A stretch of DNA of 64,000 nucleotides from Acridotheres tristis (taxonomy: Eukaryota; Chordata; Aves; Passeriformes; Sturnidae), in NCBI GenBank assembly GCA_037013685.1, contig CM072894.1, positions 9,240,841-9,304,840 of the forward strand. The letters run 5' to 3'. Positions within the stretch are counted from its first letter, which is position 1. Each line of letters opens with the position of its first letter. Under the pieces are notes generated by a model. The model saw only the letters and a list, made by a program, of their open reading frames with translations, ran no database searches and was not told the DNA's origin. The position numbers and the translations under genes are program-made. Of the stretch, positions 1-12,397 are shown in pieces.

Positions 1-1973
1 TCTGCCCTTCAGGATCCCTTGACATTCCCATACTGTTTCTGCTTACTTGTCAGTACAGATTCTACTTTCAGATGCAGAACATGTGGGACCCCAAAGCTCA
101 GAAATATGGGAACAGGCTTTAGTTCTGTGAATTTGAGTGATCTTTACATAAAGTTACATTTTTCAGACAGTACAACTCTTTCATTTAGCTCCAGTAGGTT
201 TTGTATCATAGTCTGAGTCTTTAAAATTCACTCAAATTATAGTAACTAATCCTGTTAGTCCTTCACTCTTGATAATACTTTGTCTGTGAATTTTAAATGC
301 CTCCTGAAATCTACCTAAATTGTAAAAACTTAATGAAAACAAAAAGTATCTCCTATAGAAAGATATTATTTTCTATGTAGGGTGTAACAGCAGTGAATTT
401 GAATGTGAAGGTGTCTCTGCAGTTTGGCATCTCAAGCAAAGCATCTGTAGATGGTTACTTCATTCTGGTAACATAATTGGTCTGCTGGCATTACACTCAC
501 ACTACTTCAAGGGATGGAAATAAATTTATAAAATGCTGCGTAAAGCCTGAAATGGCCACCTTTAAGTTTAATCTTCCCCTTAATGCTGTAGAGTCTATAA
601 AATATGCATGAATTCAAGTTTTTAATAGCTTTTATTAATCCATTTTTCCTTTGTAAAGGAGACAATATCTAATATATATGGTACCTCTCTTCATGCTTTC
701 AACCTCATGATAAATCTAATTTTCTCACCTTGTTTGAGAGTTACTTTTAACAATGTTTGGTTGTCTGGAGCATGCAAAGCTATAAATATCTCCTGCTCTG
801 CTGATATGCTTAGACCTGGGCAGTCAATACACAAGGTATATGGTATAGGTGTACCCTAGATCAGCTGACTGATTATTAATGCCTTTCCACAGAAGCAGAA
901 AGAAAATGGCTCATAAAACTAGCATATTGGTGAAAGAATCATTGTTGTGTGATGTACACTAATTAATATGTTTGTATTGACTATGTACTTTTCCTTTAAA
1001 TATGTGCTTTCAGTAACGTCCTTCAGCTTGCTGCTTTCTTAATGAACCTTCTATATTATATGGGAAAACAATGCAATAAAAGAAATTACATGAGTAGAAC
1101 AGGGTTATCACTGACTTCAAATACTCAATCACAAAGTAATATTAAAAACTAATAATGGGATGTTGCTTCAACACCTAAAAGTATAATAACTGCAGTCATG
1201 CTTATTAATTGATATAAAATACATTAAAGCCATAGTACGGCTGGGACCAAAGAGAGGAAATATAAATTTCTCCTCTTTGTACTACATGGATGTTTGTAGG
1301 CTTCAGTAGCTAATAGGTACTGTCTTTCTGGGGGAAAAACAGAGGTGCAGGGAAGGCCTTTTACTTGTTTCTGTAGGTCTTGTGGATTTGTGGATTTTTA
1401 ACTGAAACAATGTCTTTTCAGTCAGTCCCTCTGTCCTGGGCTTTCGTAATGACAGCTGGACAGAAAATTTGCAAGACTTTGCTTTCACTCACGTTTCTAA
1501 GTACTCTTGAAGTGTATCAAATTCTTAAATTTTTCCTATAATTTCATCATTATAAATTATTTTAAAACACCTATCTTGAGACTAACTGGTTAATATTTTT
1601 AACTGAATATGTAACATTACCATGAAACTTACTGCCACTCACCAAGTACTTGTCTAGATTTCATAAAAGGTAAAGTATTTACACTCTGATGGGATTTTGT
1701 ATCTTTTGATTCACCAAAATCCAGCTGAATCAACGATGTTGATTCTGATGTCTCAGCTGGTGAGTTATGGGCTGTGTCACAAATCTTGGGGACAGTACTT
1801 GTGGGACACATATTGAGAAAGTAAGAAAATTACAGCCTGAAAAATATTCCAGGCTGGAGCTTTTCAGCTCTGTTCCCAGCCGATAAACTGGTCCAGCTCA
1901 AGGCTAGGGAGAATTTCTCTCAGGGTGAGAATTTGGTCAAAATAAAAAGGAATTAATAACAAGATAGAGCACC
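1..1973. other. Non-coding stretch, no gene seen
   Basis: AT-rich unique-looking DNA. The open frames are all 65 codons or shorter, and none shows a family motif or a convincing splice context. Short T and A runs occur, but there is no clear repeat unit. The last 100 or so bases run into the LTR at 1974. I see nothing functional here. Confidence 0.6.
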
Positions 1974-2184
1974 TGTTGTGGTGTGTGACCAGGCCCTGGG
2001 AATGGGGTGTCTTCTCTCTGAACCAATCACCTTTTCTCTACTCTTGGAGTTGCAGTCATGCTATAAAACCAAGTGTGTTTCTGAATAAACTTGGCTCTTT
2101 CTTCCTGTGATGAAAGACGACGGTGTAGCTGTGCATCTTATTTCCACTGCACTTAAAGGGTTAAAACCCCTTTCCACGCATACA
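1974..2184 (+). mobile_element. Endogenous-retrovirus-type LTR, probably solo or truncated
   Basis: A short segment with retroviral LTR order. It starts with TGTTGTGG, a type of start I associate with songbird LTRs. A CCAAT box lies at 2023-2027, a TATAAAA box at 2062-2068 and an AATAAA poly(A) signal at 2084-2089. A possible CA terminus falls at 2183-2184. The close spacing of TATA and poly(A) signal fits an LTR with a short R region. The next 35 bases (2186-2220, TTGTGACAGAGCAGCC and on) resemble the primer-binding and leader zone of ERVL-like elements, so some internal sequence may remain. No gag, pol or env frame follows. Flanking target duplications were not evident, so the exact ends are inferred. 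A chance promoter-like cluster is the alternative. Confidence 0.55.
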
Positions 2185-4086
2185 AGTACTTGTGACAGAG
2201 CAGCCAGAAATGGGCGATCAAGCAATGATTCTCTCTCTATGCAGCCTTCTTGAAGGTTTCCTGCCTTGCTGCACCCAATTTAACCAGTTTATATGTGTTT
2301 ACTGGGGTTCTTTTCATCCAGATACTTCTGAGTGAATGGAAACACTGGCTTGATGCATCAATGTGGTGAGGGGGTTGTCAATGAGCTGAAAAGATTTGCT
2401 TTGTGTTAGCAAGTTTTGGTAGATGTTACCTTTTCTGTGAAACACCATTTCTATCATTTACCTTTTCTGGTAGAGCTCTGAGTCACTTGCTGCTTAGCAG
2501 TTCTGAAACTAAAGTCATTATGCTTCAGACCAGCTTTCTGCAACATTTCTGTAATATTGCAATACATCCAGAAGTAAGGTGTGAACATGAAACTAGACAT
2601 TGTTACCATCTTAAGATGAGTACAGTCCAGCAGCTTCAGGCTTTGTAGGTATGAAGGAGCAAATTTCATCCCTGTTGAGTCCAAAAATGCGAGTTCTTGA
2701 TTGCAGCTTTCAACTGATTTTACCCCCGTTCATTGTCAGAATCAGAAATAGGAAACCTGAAATATGAAAATCCAAACAGGAGTCTAAGGTAGCCAATGAA
2801 GATAGGAAAGATGTGTTATTGTGGCCTTCTATTCAGTGGTCTTCATTTCTTTGCTAACCCAGAGAATGCTTCTATAACTCAAATCAATTTTGCCTGCAAA
2901 GCCCCTTGCTAAATTAAAATTAACCTTTAAGCTCACAGGAGAAAATCTGAAGTAGGTTAACTTAGATATTATTCAGAAAGACTGGTAGCAAGGAAGGAGA
3001 ATTGACAGACTATTGCAGGGAATTGAGAGCAGAGATAATTCTGAGGGAGACAGTGCCCAGTGAGCAGGGGACGAGGATGGCAGGTCCTTTCCTGCACTGC
3101 ATCTCACTGAGTGAGGTACCAGCAATGCAGCTCTGAGTCACTGGCATCATATTTGCCTTTCTGTTGTAAGTACCAGGGAAAATGACAACCTGTGGTACCC
3201 AGAACCACCCTGTGGAAGGAAGATGGTGGGATGGGGAAAGAAGAGAGGAGAGGTAAGCTGCTTTCACGTGATACCTTTTGGAGAATGAGTAAGAAGATCT
3301 TAGATTTAAAAAAAAAAAAATCCTGATATGCTTTCCAAATATCCAACACAGAAGTATTGCCAGGAAACAGGAAGCCAGCAGAGGAGACCTTTAATTGCTT
3401 TCTTATCACCTTTTTTTTTTGTTATCACTCAGGTATTTGAAATCTCAGAGCTTGTTGTTCCTAAATTCTCATTAATAAGCCACACTATAAATAGGAGTAT
3501 GTTGTTTTATAAACACTGCTTTTCTAAATTCCCTTTGGGCAATAAATATGAAAGTCAACTCCCTGAAAACTAGCAGAATTAAGAAGCTGTAATGTAATAG
3601 CAGTGTTTGTCTCCTGAACAACCGTTTTTCAAGCTTTCATCCATTATCCTCTCTCCATCCCACTGGCAAAGCCGAGAGAAGGGTGCGTTGTCAGTGACAC
3701 TTCTGCTGAGAAATAAAGTTGTCTCACTCCCAGTAAATACCAGTGATGCTAATGGCAGCCAAATGTTGCTCACATAAAGCTGGGAAAAATGTGTTTATGG
3801 TGGATCTGAACACCTTGTAAGGCAACATCCTGTGCAAAGGCTGGATGTGATGGCTGGGAGGGGGCTGGGGTTATTTTCTGTGATGCCTGTTGGCATGGAA
3901 TAGAGTGATGTTTGCACTTGCCAGCATTAGTATGATCTATTCTGTTTATGTTAGCAATGTAGCCTAGAGGAGAGTAGAAGCCAAATACTAGATTGACTTC
4001 TAAGGCTACTGTTTTTAAAAGTTTTAAATTTTTTGCAGGTTGATCATGTAAAAAGTCCAATCCTGCAACTAAGGCAGGATATTCAC
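2185..4086. other. Non-coding stretch after the LTR
   Basis: The first few dozen bases may be retroviral leader. After that I recognise no element. Overlapping frames on both strands at about 2403-2684 and 3010-3409 are under 102 codons and have no recognisable domains, so I read them as chance. A run of 12-13 A bases near 3308 and a T run near 3411 are the only simple-sequence features. Confidence 0.5.
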
Positions 4087-4126
4087 TCACCATAGTTACT
4101 CATAGTTACTCACTAACCATAGTTAC
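4087..4126 (+). repeat. Short tandem repeat, CATAGTTACTCA-like unit
   Basis: The motif CATAGTTAC occurs three times within about 40 bases, twice directly adjacent as CATAGTTACT, and once more after a CACTAAC interruption. This looks like a small replication-slippage duplication. No function is implied. Confidence 0.75.
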
Positions 4127-5744
4127 CAAGACAAGGGTTTGGTGACATTTTTCAAAGTTTATTTCCATTGACAACAGTGCACAAAGAGAACAAGTGTGGG
4201 ACACTTCTATTTGCAATCCATGTTAAGAACTAGAGAGGAGATGATAACAAATCAAACAGTTGGATTTAATAGATGTTGCAGGTGACAGGGACTATGAATG
4301 GTCTATTTCAGACAGCAAGTTGTGGAACATGTCTCTGCCGTGCAACCTCTACAGAATAGTTAGGTCAGTCTGTTCGAATCTCTGAACACCTGAATTTTCT
4401 TTCCAAAATACAGCTAGTGAAATCGTGCCCAGTCTGTCACTTTTCTTTATTACAGCTGTGTTTCCTGCTGATATAGACGGTGCAGAGCTGACTCGAGCAC
4501 GAGTTAAGAGTGACACCAAGTGGTTAAGCATTGTATTTCGAGGCGATTTTTTTCAAAGTCTCTTTCTGGTTTACATTTGATTTTGAAACACTACTCTTGG
4601 GGTTTTTCTTCTAAATTGTCCTGATTATGCCATTGATTTTTTTTTTTTCTTTAAATAAACAGACATAGGCTCTCCCTCGTTTTATATAAGCAAACATCAT
4701 CCTCAAATTTGTGCTCCACTTTTTTCTGTCCATATAATACAATTTGCATAGTTTCTTCCAGAATAAGACAGTTTCTGCGTTTTAATGAGGTATGTGTTGA
4801 GAAACATGTGGAACTGTTTTCAAAGAGGAATAGGAAAGCAGCAACTGCACTATAATTATTTGACTGTAGAACAGTAAAAAGAATGAGCAGCAAAATGTGC
4901 TTCTGGGTAAGGAATCTTCAGGGCAGTCATGCTAGAACAATGCACATTTCTTCTCCCGTGATTCCTTTTAAATGGTAGATATCTAGTGCCAAGCTGTTCC
5001 TCTGTTTTCTTCCTCAGCAGAGCTCTGTGAACGACACGTGTTGGGCCCACTGAGGGCCTTACTGAGAAAACCAAAATTGACAGGACTCTTGAATTAGAGC
5101 CTACTGCCAGAAACCTCTGTAAATTATGGCCTCATTCATATAATCAGCAAAATAACAGCTCTGATGAGAACTGTCTCCTCCTTTATCAAGCAAACTGTGA
5201 TTCTTGGTAGCTTTGTGAGCAGCCGTTTTTCTGGAATTAGGTAATCACTGTTCTTCCAGAAAGAAACGATCTGCTAGCCTGAAGTATTCCTTTTTGTGAC
5301 AAGTAGGCGGACTAAGTCAAAGCAGACTTTCTTACCAAATAACCTGATTATCCTAGCCAGAGCTTATAGAGCACAGAACTCCAGTACTTTCATTTCTGTG
5401 CTCAAAAACACAAAGGAAAGGGAATCATTGTAAAAGAGCACTTGGGCAAATGACAGACAGAAAAAGCCTGTAGCTTGCCTGGAAGACAAACCCAGCAAAG
5501 GAAGTGCTGGAGGGAACAACAGTGATATTGCAGAATGAACATTAGTTAAAATAGGACTCTTTGGAAAGTCTCTGAGTTAACGGCCAGTCTTGCTACCCAC
5601 ATGGAAAATGGTAGTTTTGGAGTTGCTCGCATTAAAAATGTCGGCAAAGACAGACCAATTAGAGGCCTGTGGATAAAAAAATAATTACTTAGGTCAATCT
5701 GCTATGCTTTTGAAAAATGTAATTATTAAATAGCAGATATTACC
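4127..5744. other. Non-coding stretch
   Basis: AT-rich, with no gene or recognised repeat. The longest frames are 80 codons or fewer, on the minus strand, and have no motif. The stretch ends at the A tract. The sequence before that tract (5580-5744) was checked for a processed-pseudogene body and none was recognised. Confidence 0.5.

Positions 5745-5771
<27 letters not shown>
5745..5771 (+). repeat. Poly(A) tract, 27 bases
   Basis: An uninterrupted run of 27 A, the longest homopolymer in the window. It could be a retroposon tail or a slippage microsatellite. No AATAAA signal lies close upstream, no recognisable gene copy precedes it, and no clear target-site duplication flanks it, so simple slippage is the safer reading. 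Length is likely to vary between individuals. Confidence 0.9.
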
Positions 5772-5775
<4 letters not shown>

Positions 5776-8439
5776 GCTATTTGAACTGCAGACACAAAAT
5801 TGTTCCCATAAGTGAATTTTGGCATCAACAGTAATCTCTCTGCTGTTCATGTAAGACACGGGGTTTTGTGCCACTGAGTTGGAAGGTGACAATGTTTTTA
5901 GATGGTGCCCTTGTGATCTCAGTAATTATCACATCCCTTGCCAGGATAACAAACTAGCAGAGTAAAATACAGTTTGCTGGTGGAGTTGTGAGAATTCTAG
6001 TAATTCAACTGCTGCTTGATGTGTCAGGATGGAGTGAGAAAAAACTGCAAGAGATCCCACTGTGTTTTGTGGAAATGTAAGAGCAGGATCACCATAAAGG
6101 GATTACAGCCACTTGATATCAATGTCTCCCGTTGATGTTCTAGTTGATTTCAAAATTTTTACATACTTTTTTTTTTTTGAGATTCAGTAAATTCTGTGTT
6201 TGGGCAGTGCTGTTATATTTTTGTTTCTTGCCAATCAGAATCTGCTAATAGTGAGTTCTTCAATTTTGCAGTTAATAAAATAGCATTTCTAATTCCATAT
6301 ATGTTTTATACAGAAACTGTGAAGCTCTTCATTAATCCCTTTGTGTGCCTACTAACAGGTGTTGCTTTGGCAACCTCTTCTTCGTGTGCCCCATTTTGCC
6401 ACTTAATGGCTCAACAACCATTATCTTTGTGTGATATCATTATCAGTCAAATTTTGTAAGACACAAAAAGTTTGTTATCAATAGTTGCATTCATGATTTT
6501 TTTTTCAGTTGTAAATATAACTGGTTTGTACATGGGGGTTTTAAACACTTTTGAGTTTCAAATGAAAAGGAAAAATTCTGAGTGCAAGGCATTTGCTTCA
6601 AGGGAGTGGTTTAGGTGTGAAGTGCCACTAAAGGCAATACCATTTCTGGCCATGCCTCTCGGTGCTCACCATTCAGGGATGTGGCAGCTGTTTTACTTCC
6701 ACAATTGCCTGATTTCCCTAGAAATCTGATGTTCTCTCATGATGAATTGAAAGTTACCTAATCAGAAAAACTGCAAAAAGGACTGCTTATGCCATAAAAG
6801 GAATTCCATATGGCTTCATATTTCCCCCTTTTTAAAGTCATTTTGCTACTCTTCATTCATGCTTTAGCAAGTTGAGAGTTATTTTACCATCTTCTTTTGC
6901 TAACGGGCATCAGAGATAGCGCAGAGAATAAACAAAAGTAAAAAAACCAAAAGTATTGTTGTCAATCAGTGGCAAACTAGGACTGTTCCAAATGTTTCAT
7001 TTGATATCTGTATCTCACACCTGAGGCCAACATGGGAGATTGTATCAGCAGGTGTTTGGAGAGGATGCTGTTTGTCTCCATTTGCAATAGCTTTGTATGA
7101 ATTTAATTATTAATGAGCCCAGTTCTTCAGTGGTTCATGCCTGCAAATATCAAGAGAGTTCCAAGACCCGAAGTAGTAGTCATTGGAAGATAAATATTCA
7201 ATTTGTCTCACGGTGATGTAAGCATAGAACAGCATTTTTCCAAGATGGAGAGCCAGGAGGAAGAGCATACTTGTGTTTGGTTTGTTCTAATGTAGATTAA
7301 GTTCTACAGGGGAAAAAAATTCACCTTCACTCTCAAGATCCAGGCAGGTTTTGTGACATATGAGGCACCATATGGGAAATTGCTGAATCGTGGGACTCAA
7401 TTTAGCTCTTGCTAAAGCTGTTTTATCTAAGAGATATTTTGAATTGTTTTCATACAGCTTGCAGGAGTTAATAAAATATCATATGAAGCAGTCTCTGAAT
7501 CCATCAAAAGCATTTTGTATCTCCACTGACAGAAAAAAAAGACTGAGAGCTGTTTAATATTTACTGGCCTCTCTCGAGGTGCCAATCAAATCAGCTCTAA
7601 CAAAGTGACCATGAAATTTTGCAGTATTATCAGGAACACTTTGGAATTGGCTTTTTTTTTTAATGCAAATCAAATACGTATTTCTGGTAAGCTCTCTGTT
7701 GACCCCAGAAAAATGGATATGATGCATGACAATTCTGGTAATTTTTCTGCCTGGTACTAGAGTACTGAAGCACCAGACTTTCAAGGAAAACTCAGAAAAT
7801 ATTTTATACAATTTGGGCGTTCAAAGGCCATGGGTAGGACCAATTTTTACAGCAAGAATTAAGAGTCGATATGGTCAATGTTAGCTGAAGGTAAGTAAGG
7901 TGAATTCTTGGCTCTTTTATTTTCAAGGAGCCTCTCTAGATGCTATTTATAGTATTGATACAGCTTTTTTCTGAGACTGACTATATCCTTTTGTTCTTTG
8001 TTCTCTATATTTTGAATGATTTGTTGAGTTTTTCAAAGGCTTCTGTAGGCTCATCTGTTAACTACTCTACCTTAATCTTGACACATTTTTGTCACAATAC
8101 AAATGAAAAACAATCCATCCTCTCTGTACCAATACAATACCCTCACCTCTCTCCCAGCATAAGTAAACTCTTACAGTTTTCCATAGAAATTCTATATCTG
8201 CTATTTAGAAGAACTTAAAGGGAAATGTCTTAAGGAACCTAAAAGCAGCTGAGCACAGAGAACTCTGCTGGCAAATGCATATCATCAATATACCTGCATA
8301 AATAAAACCTACATCTGCATCTCTAAATAATATACAGTAGATATATGGCATAGGACTAAATTCTCTATTAGGAATTCTCATCTAGTAAAGGTGCACTTGT
8401 CAAAGTGTTTAAGAATGCTCTGGGTACTTCAGCTGCTTT
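5772..8439. other. Non-coding stretch
   Basis: No gene or repeat recognised. Plus-strand frames of 85-92 codons (6196-6459, 6472-6729, 7940-8218) are rich in Phe, Leu, Ile and Ser, which is how AT-rich DNA translates. They have no homologue I can name. A donor-like AAG|GTAAGT is present at 7888-7896, but the acceptor upstream of it has a weak pyrimidine tract. Confidence 0.5.
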
Positions 8440-8650
8440 TTCTACGTTGCATGCACCTCCTCAGGTGTGGGTTTAAACCTCTATTAGCCTTTATTATTGC
8501 ACATTATTAACTGACAAGTCATAAATGATTATTCATTATATTTCAATGAGGTAATGATGCATGAGATCTTAGCAAATCATTCAATAAAATCATCATGCCA
8601 TGCATGTTGACTTTAGAGTAATAACCTGTTCACACAGGGTAGAAAGGAAA
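8440..8650. promoter_or_regulatory. Candidate conserved non-coding element
   Basis: A dense block of homeodomain-type cores (TAAT/ATTA), with AATGATTATTCATTA-like symmetry, TGACAAGTCA and repeated ATGCATG. Uniform AT-rich texture with many transcription-factor half-sites is typical of vertebrate developmental enhancers. This is a compositional impression only. A bird-mammal alignment is needed to show conservation. Confidence 0.28.
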
Positions 8651-11600
8651 AGGACTTTAATAAAGGACTGAAAATTAAAAAATATTAACTCCTTTTTCTC
8701 TCAGAATTAACCTGCCTTGTAAACGCACCATGAGAACCTAAGCCTTTCTAAGTTTTCTACTTCTTCACCACACCAAAAAGTACAACTAATCAAGAGTCTT
8801 GCCCTCTTTTTATAAGTGGCTTCTGTGTATTTTCTCCTGCTTCTTAAGTTCTTACACTTTTCAAGACTTGAAAATCAGTGGTACCTTTGGGCATGGACCG
8901 CATTTACTAAGTTTCTGCAGATTACAATTTTTAAAGAACATGAGTTTGCCAAATTTTATTTCACCCTTTTTCACATATACCAAGTAAGTTATTTTACTCT
9001 TTTTTATTTCTGCTTCTATATGCCAGGACACCCAACAAAGATTTCATTTGCATTTTTCCTGAAAAGTGAGACCAGTTTGGTGACTGGCATAAAGAGAAAA
9101 TTTTGGCAGAAGAGGCATTTTGATAATTCCTCTATCCCAGAATAGAATAACTAGTCTTGTACTTTTTTCATGGTTATGTACCATTAGGGAAAATCATCAT
9201 TCAGTGTACTCTGAACTCTTTTGTTCATTTTAGTGGAAATGTAAGTGGAAATATTTTGGAAAACCTTAAACCTACTGAATATTTTGCTCAGCTTTGAAAC
9301 TGTCCTATACATTCCTAAATGAATGAAATGTAATTATACAGAACTTGCTCAAATATGGATTATCATTCTTTGATTTTTGATATTTTAGAAAATAAATCCC
9401 TTTCACTTCATTGAAATGGTGTAGATTTGACCAAAATAGCATCAGGTTTATTGCTATATGTTAAATGTTATACTACTATTTCAACTGCAAATGCATAATG
9501 AAATTTGCAGTAATAGGATTGTCTTTGTGGATGAAAACCCTTCTGCATTCTGATATATTTTAATGAATATTTTGAAAACCTCAGAGACTAATTTAGATTT
9601 TCTCTGACATTTTGTAAGTACTTCATTAGAGTTATGTTTCCTTCAGCATTGGCAGGCATTCCTAAAACTGAGTTAATGAATAAACATTGCAACAGTCATC
9701 TAAAATAATTTCCATCCTAGTCCCTGTAAACATCCATACATTCAGTAACAACCAGAAGATGAGGCCAATTCACAAAAGCTGCTCTAGGGAGAGATTAGGG
9801 GCAAACAATGCTGATTTCAGATATCAGAATTAAGAACAAAATCTCTGAATGTTTACTGCACAACTATAATAAAACATAAAGATCAGCAGGATCCTTTCAG
9901 CAAGCAGCAGTGACAGGAGTGTCAACATAACCCCAAGATTATATTCAAGACTATATCAACCCTCTATTTTTCCCTATATGGCCCAAAAAGTTATACTAAA
10001 GCAGTGATAAGACCAGAACAACCAAAATTTGTATTGCCTGCAGACTCTCTGCTGCAGCTTCCCTTTGGAATAATGGACACAGAGCACACAAAAAAAGCAG
10101 AAAGTTTTCCTCAGTAGCTGCAGAGGTCACTAGGCTGCTAACGTTATGATTTTGGAAGTACACACTTCTAAAAGACGGGGAGCACAGATGGATGGGAAGA
10201 TCAGACTGTCAGGCACTGCACACTGGATGAAATTGGACAGTAAGGCACTCTAGCAGCAGTAGAAAAACAAATCAAAGATGTGATGCAATAAGGAAATATT
10301 AATATGAGTTTCGGATTACTTTTTTTCTGAGGCAGAGACAGAAAGAGCAGTGAAGAAGATGGCTCCTAGGCAACTTTATTTCAGGTTTTTAAAAAGCAGC
10401 TGTTGGGTTTTATTCTTCACAGGACCAGTGCTTCCATCTCCGTTTTTGCTTCCTCTTCCATCTTGTTGGGGTTAGAAAGGCAAAAAGTTAAAAATTTACT
10501 ATGGTTTTGCTTGTTGAATGTGTACCTGTTATTGCAATCACACTTAAGTACAGAACACTTCTGGGATTTTATCTGTATTTAGTCAGTATTTTGTATCAAG
10601 TGAAGTAAAGCATTTTCAGAATCTTGGACTTAATATTAAGGAGGGGGCTAGTTTTATGTAATGGTATAGATTACTTTAAGGTCAGCATAGTAGCCTGCAC
10701 TTCTTTTTTATCGATTTCACTTTGGTTTATTGAATTTTTCTTGAGGTCTATGCAGTTTTGTGGGTTTTTTGCAACTTTACACGCAAGAGAAACATCAAGT
10801 TTATATAGTGAGAGTTCCTTTGACATTGTCCCATCTAATTCCTAACACAGCTTCTGTAATCTGCACATAGGGTCTTGCTGAAAAGACTGAACTGTTTTCA
10901 CCAGTTTCCAGTAGTGGTGGATGATCCCCTGTCACCTTGTTACTCAAGTTCACAGGAAGAATTAGGATTTCAACTGCTCAGTTGGAATTTTTCCACACTG
11001 TCACTAATTTGTGTAAAAAAAAATTTCTATTTAAAATTTATCCTTTTTGATGATTCTTACAATAGAATAGTAGTGGGTTTTGATCCAGTTCAGAGTCTGT
11101 GGTGAGAACCAAGCATTTTAAGTTCTAGAATAAGAGTTAACAAGGGTTATGTACTCCAAAGCTGCTCCCTCCTGTGGATGATCTCCTTAGATTCTTTGCC
11201 TGATTAGTTCTTCTGTGACAGGCTACTATTACTGTTTTTCAGTTTCAAATTGCTTCCACCCCAACCAAAATCCCCATTGCCATTGCAGGGAGCATGTAAA
11301 CATTTACCATCGTTATTTGTCTGTGCAAGTATTGTGTTTAAAATAAACCTTTTCCAAACTTTCCATAATCATGGGCCCAAATGATTTATCAGGCATTTTT
11401 AACATCATTTGTTTTTTTCTGCAGTACCTACTGTATTATGTTCATTCCTTCCAAAGAAGTAAATCCATCAGGATATATGGAATCTGCTTTCAGAAACTGC
11501 ACTTTGTTGCTTTTCTAATTGATGTTCGTACCACCATGCCAGAGAGGCTTGACACTGCTTTCTAAAAACAGCTCAAAACAATCAGCAGTGCTATTTAAAA

Positions 11601-12324
11601 TGGTGGAGGTTCCTGAGTTTAAAAGGTTTTGCGCTAGAAATGGAAAAATACCAGTCATGGAAGGTGTTCTGAATGAGATTGTATTTGAACATCTTCGTGG
11701 TTTAGAACTGCCTGCATTAGATTTAGTAATTTAATATGCAAGTGGCTGTTGTGTCAGGAATGAACCATGATGGACTCCCCAGCACTGGTGGGGTAATGGG
11801 ATATGAATTTTCTGCCCTATGTGAAAAGTGCTGACAGAGGAAAGGATTTTTGATTTCAAAGAGACAAAATATTTCATGATCTTTTGCCAGAACATAAAAT
11901 GCTATATTATCAACCAATTTGTTATATTTTAAAAAGTTTGTTCTAAATATTTGTTTCTTTTTAATGATTTACTGTAAAATGGAAAATGCTATTTTGAACA
12001 AATCTGCATTCAAAATGGGGAAACATTTCTTGTAAAATTCCCTCCTTTGACTGAAATGATTTGCCAAATTTTCAAATACTTTTAGCTTCCTGAAATGATA
12101 ATGAGTGATGAATTTCCTGCTCAACAAATAAAAGATTTTGCCCATCTCTTTGCCGAATACTTTGAAACTCCGCAGAAGATACAGATAATTGCACTTCCTG
12201 CAAGTTCATCTTTATAATTAATTAGGTAGTAAAGATGGGCATAAGTCCCAAACCTGAATTAAGGCAGCCTGGGGTTTTTAGCATCTTTCAGTATCATGAC
12301 AGAGACACCTCCAGGCTTTATGGA
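8651..12324. other. Non-coding stretch
   Basis: No gene recognised. A plus-strand frame of 109 codons (8816-9145) and several of 64-76 codons near 10.6-11.7 kb have the low-complexity aromatic and leucine composition of translated AT-rich DNA. Two frames in this interval overlap a third in another register, which argues against coding. No interspersed repeat was recognised by eye. Confidence 0.5.
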
Positions 12325-12397
12325 TTTGGGTTTTTTTTTTTTTTTTGGGGGGGGGTTGATTTTTTTTTTTGTTTGTTTTGGGTTTTCTTTTTGGGTC
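12325..12397 (+). repeat. T/G-rich low-complexity tract
   Basis: Sixteen T (12331-12346) are followed by nine G (12347-12355), then more T runs broken by GTTTGTTTTGGG and TTTGGG. It is asymmetric, with pyrimidine T and purine G on one strand. It contains one long G run but not four well-spaced G runs, so it is not a canonical quadruplex. Such tracts often reduce sequencing accuracy, so the exact run lengths should be treated with caution. Confidence 0.85.

Noticed and set aside
5745..5771. Tail of a processed pseudogene
   Set aside because: No upstream gene-like body, poly(A) signal or flanking duplication was found for this or the other A tracts.
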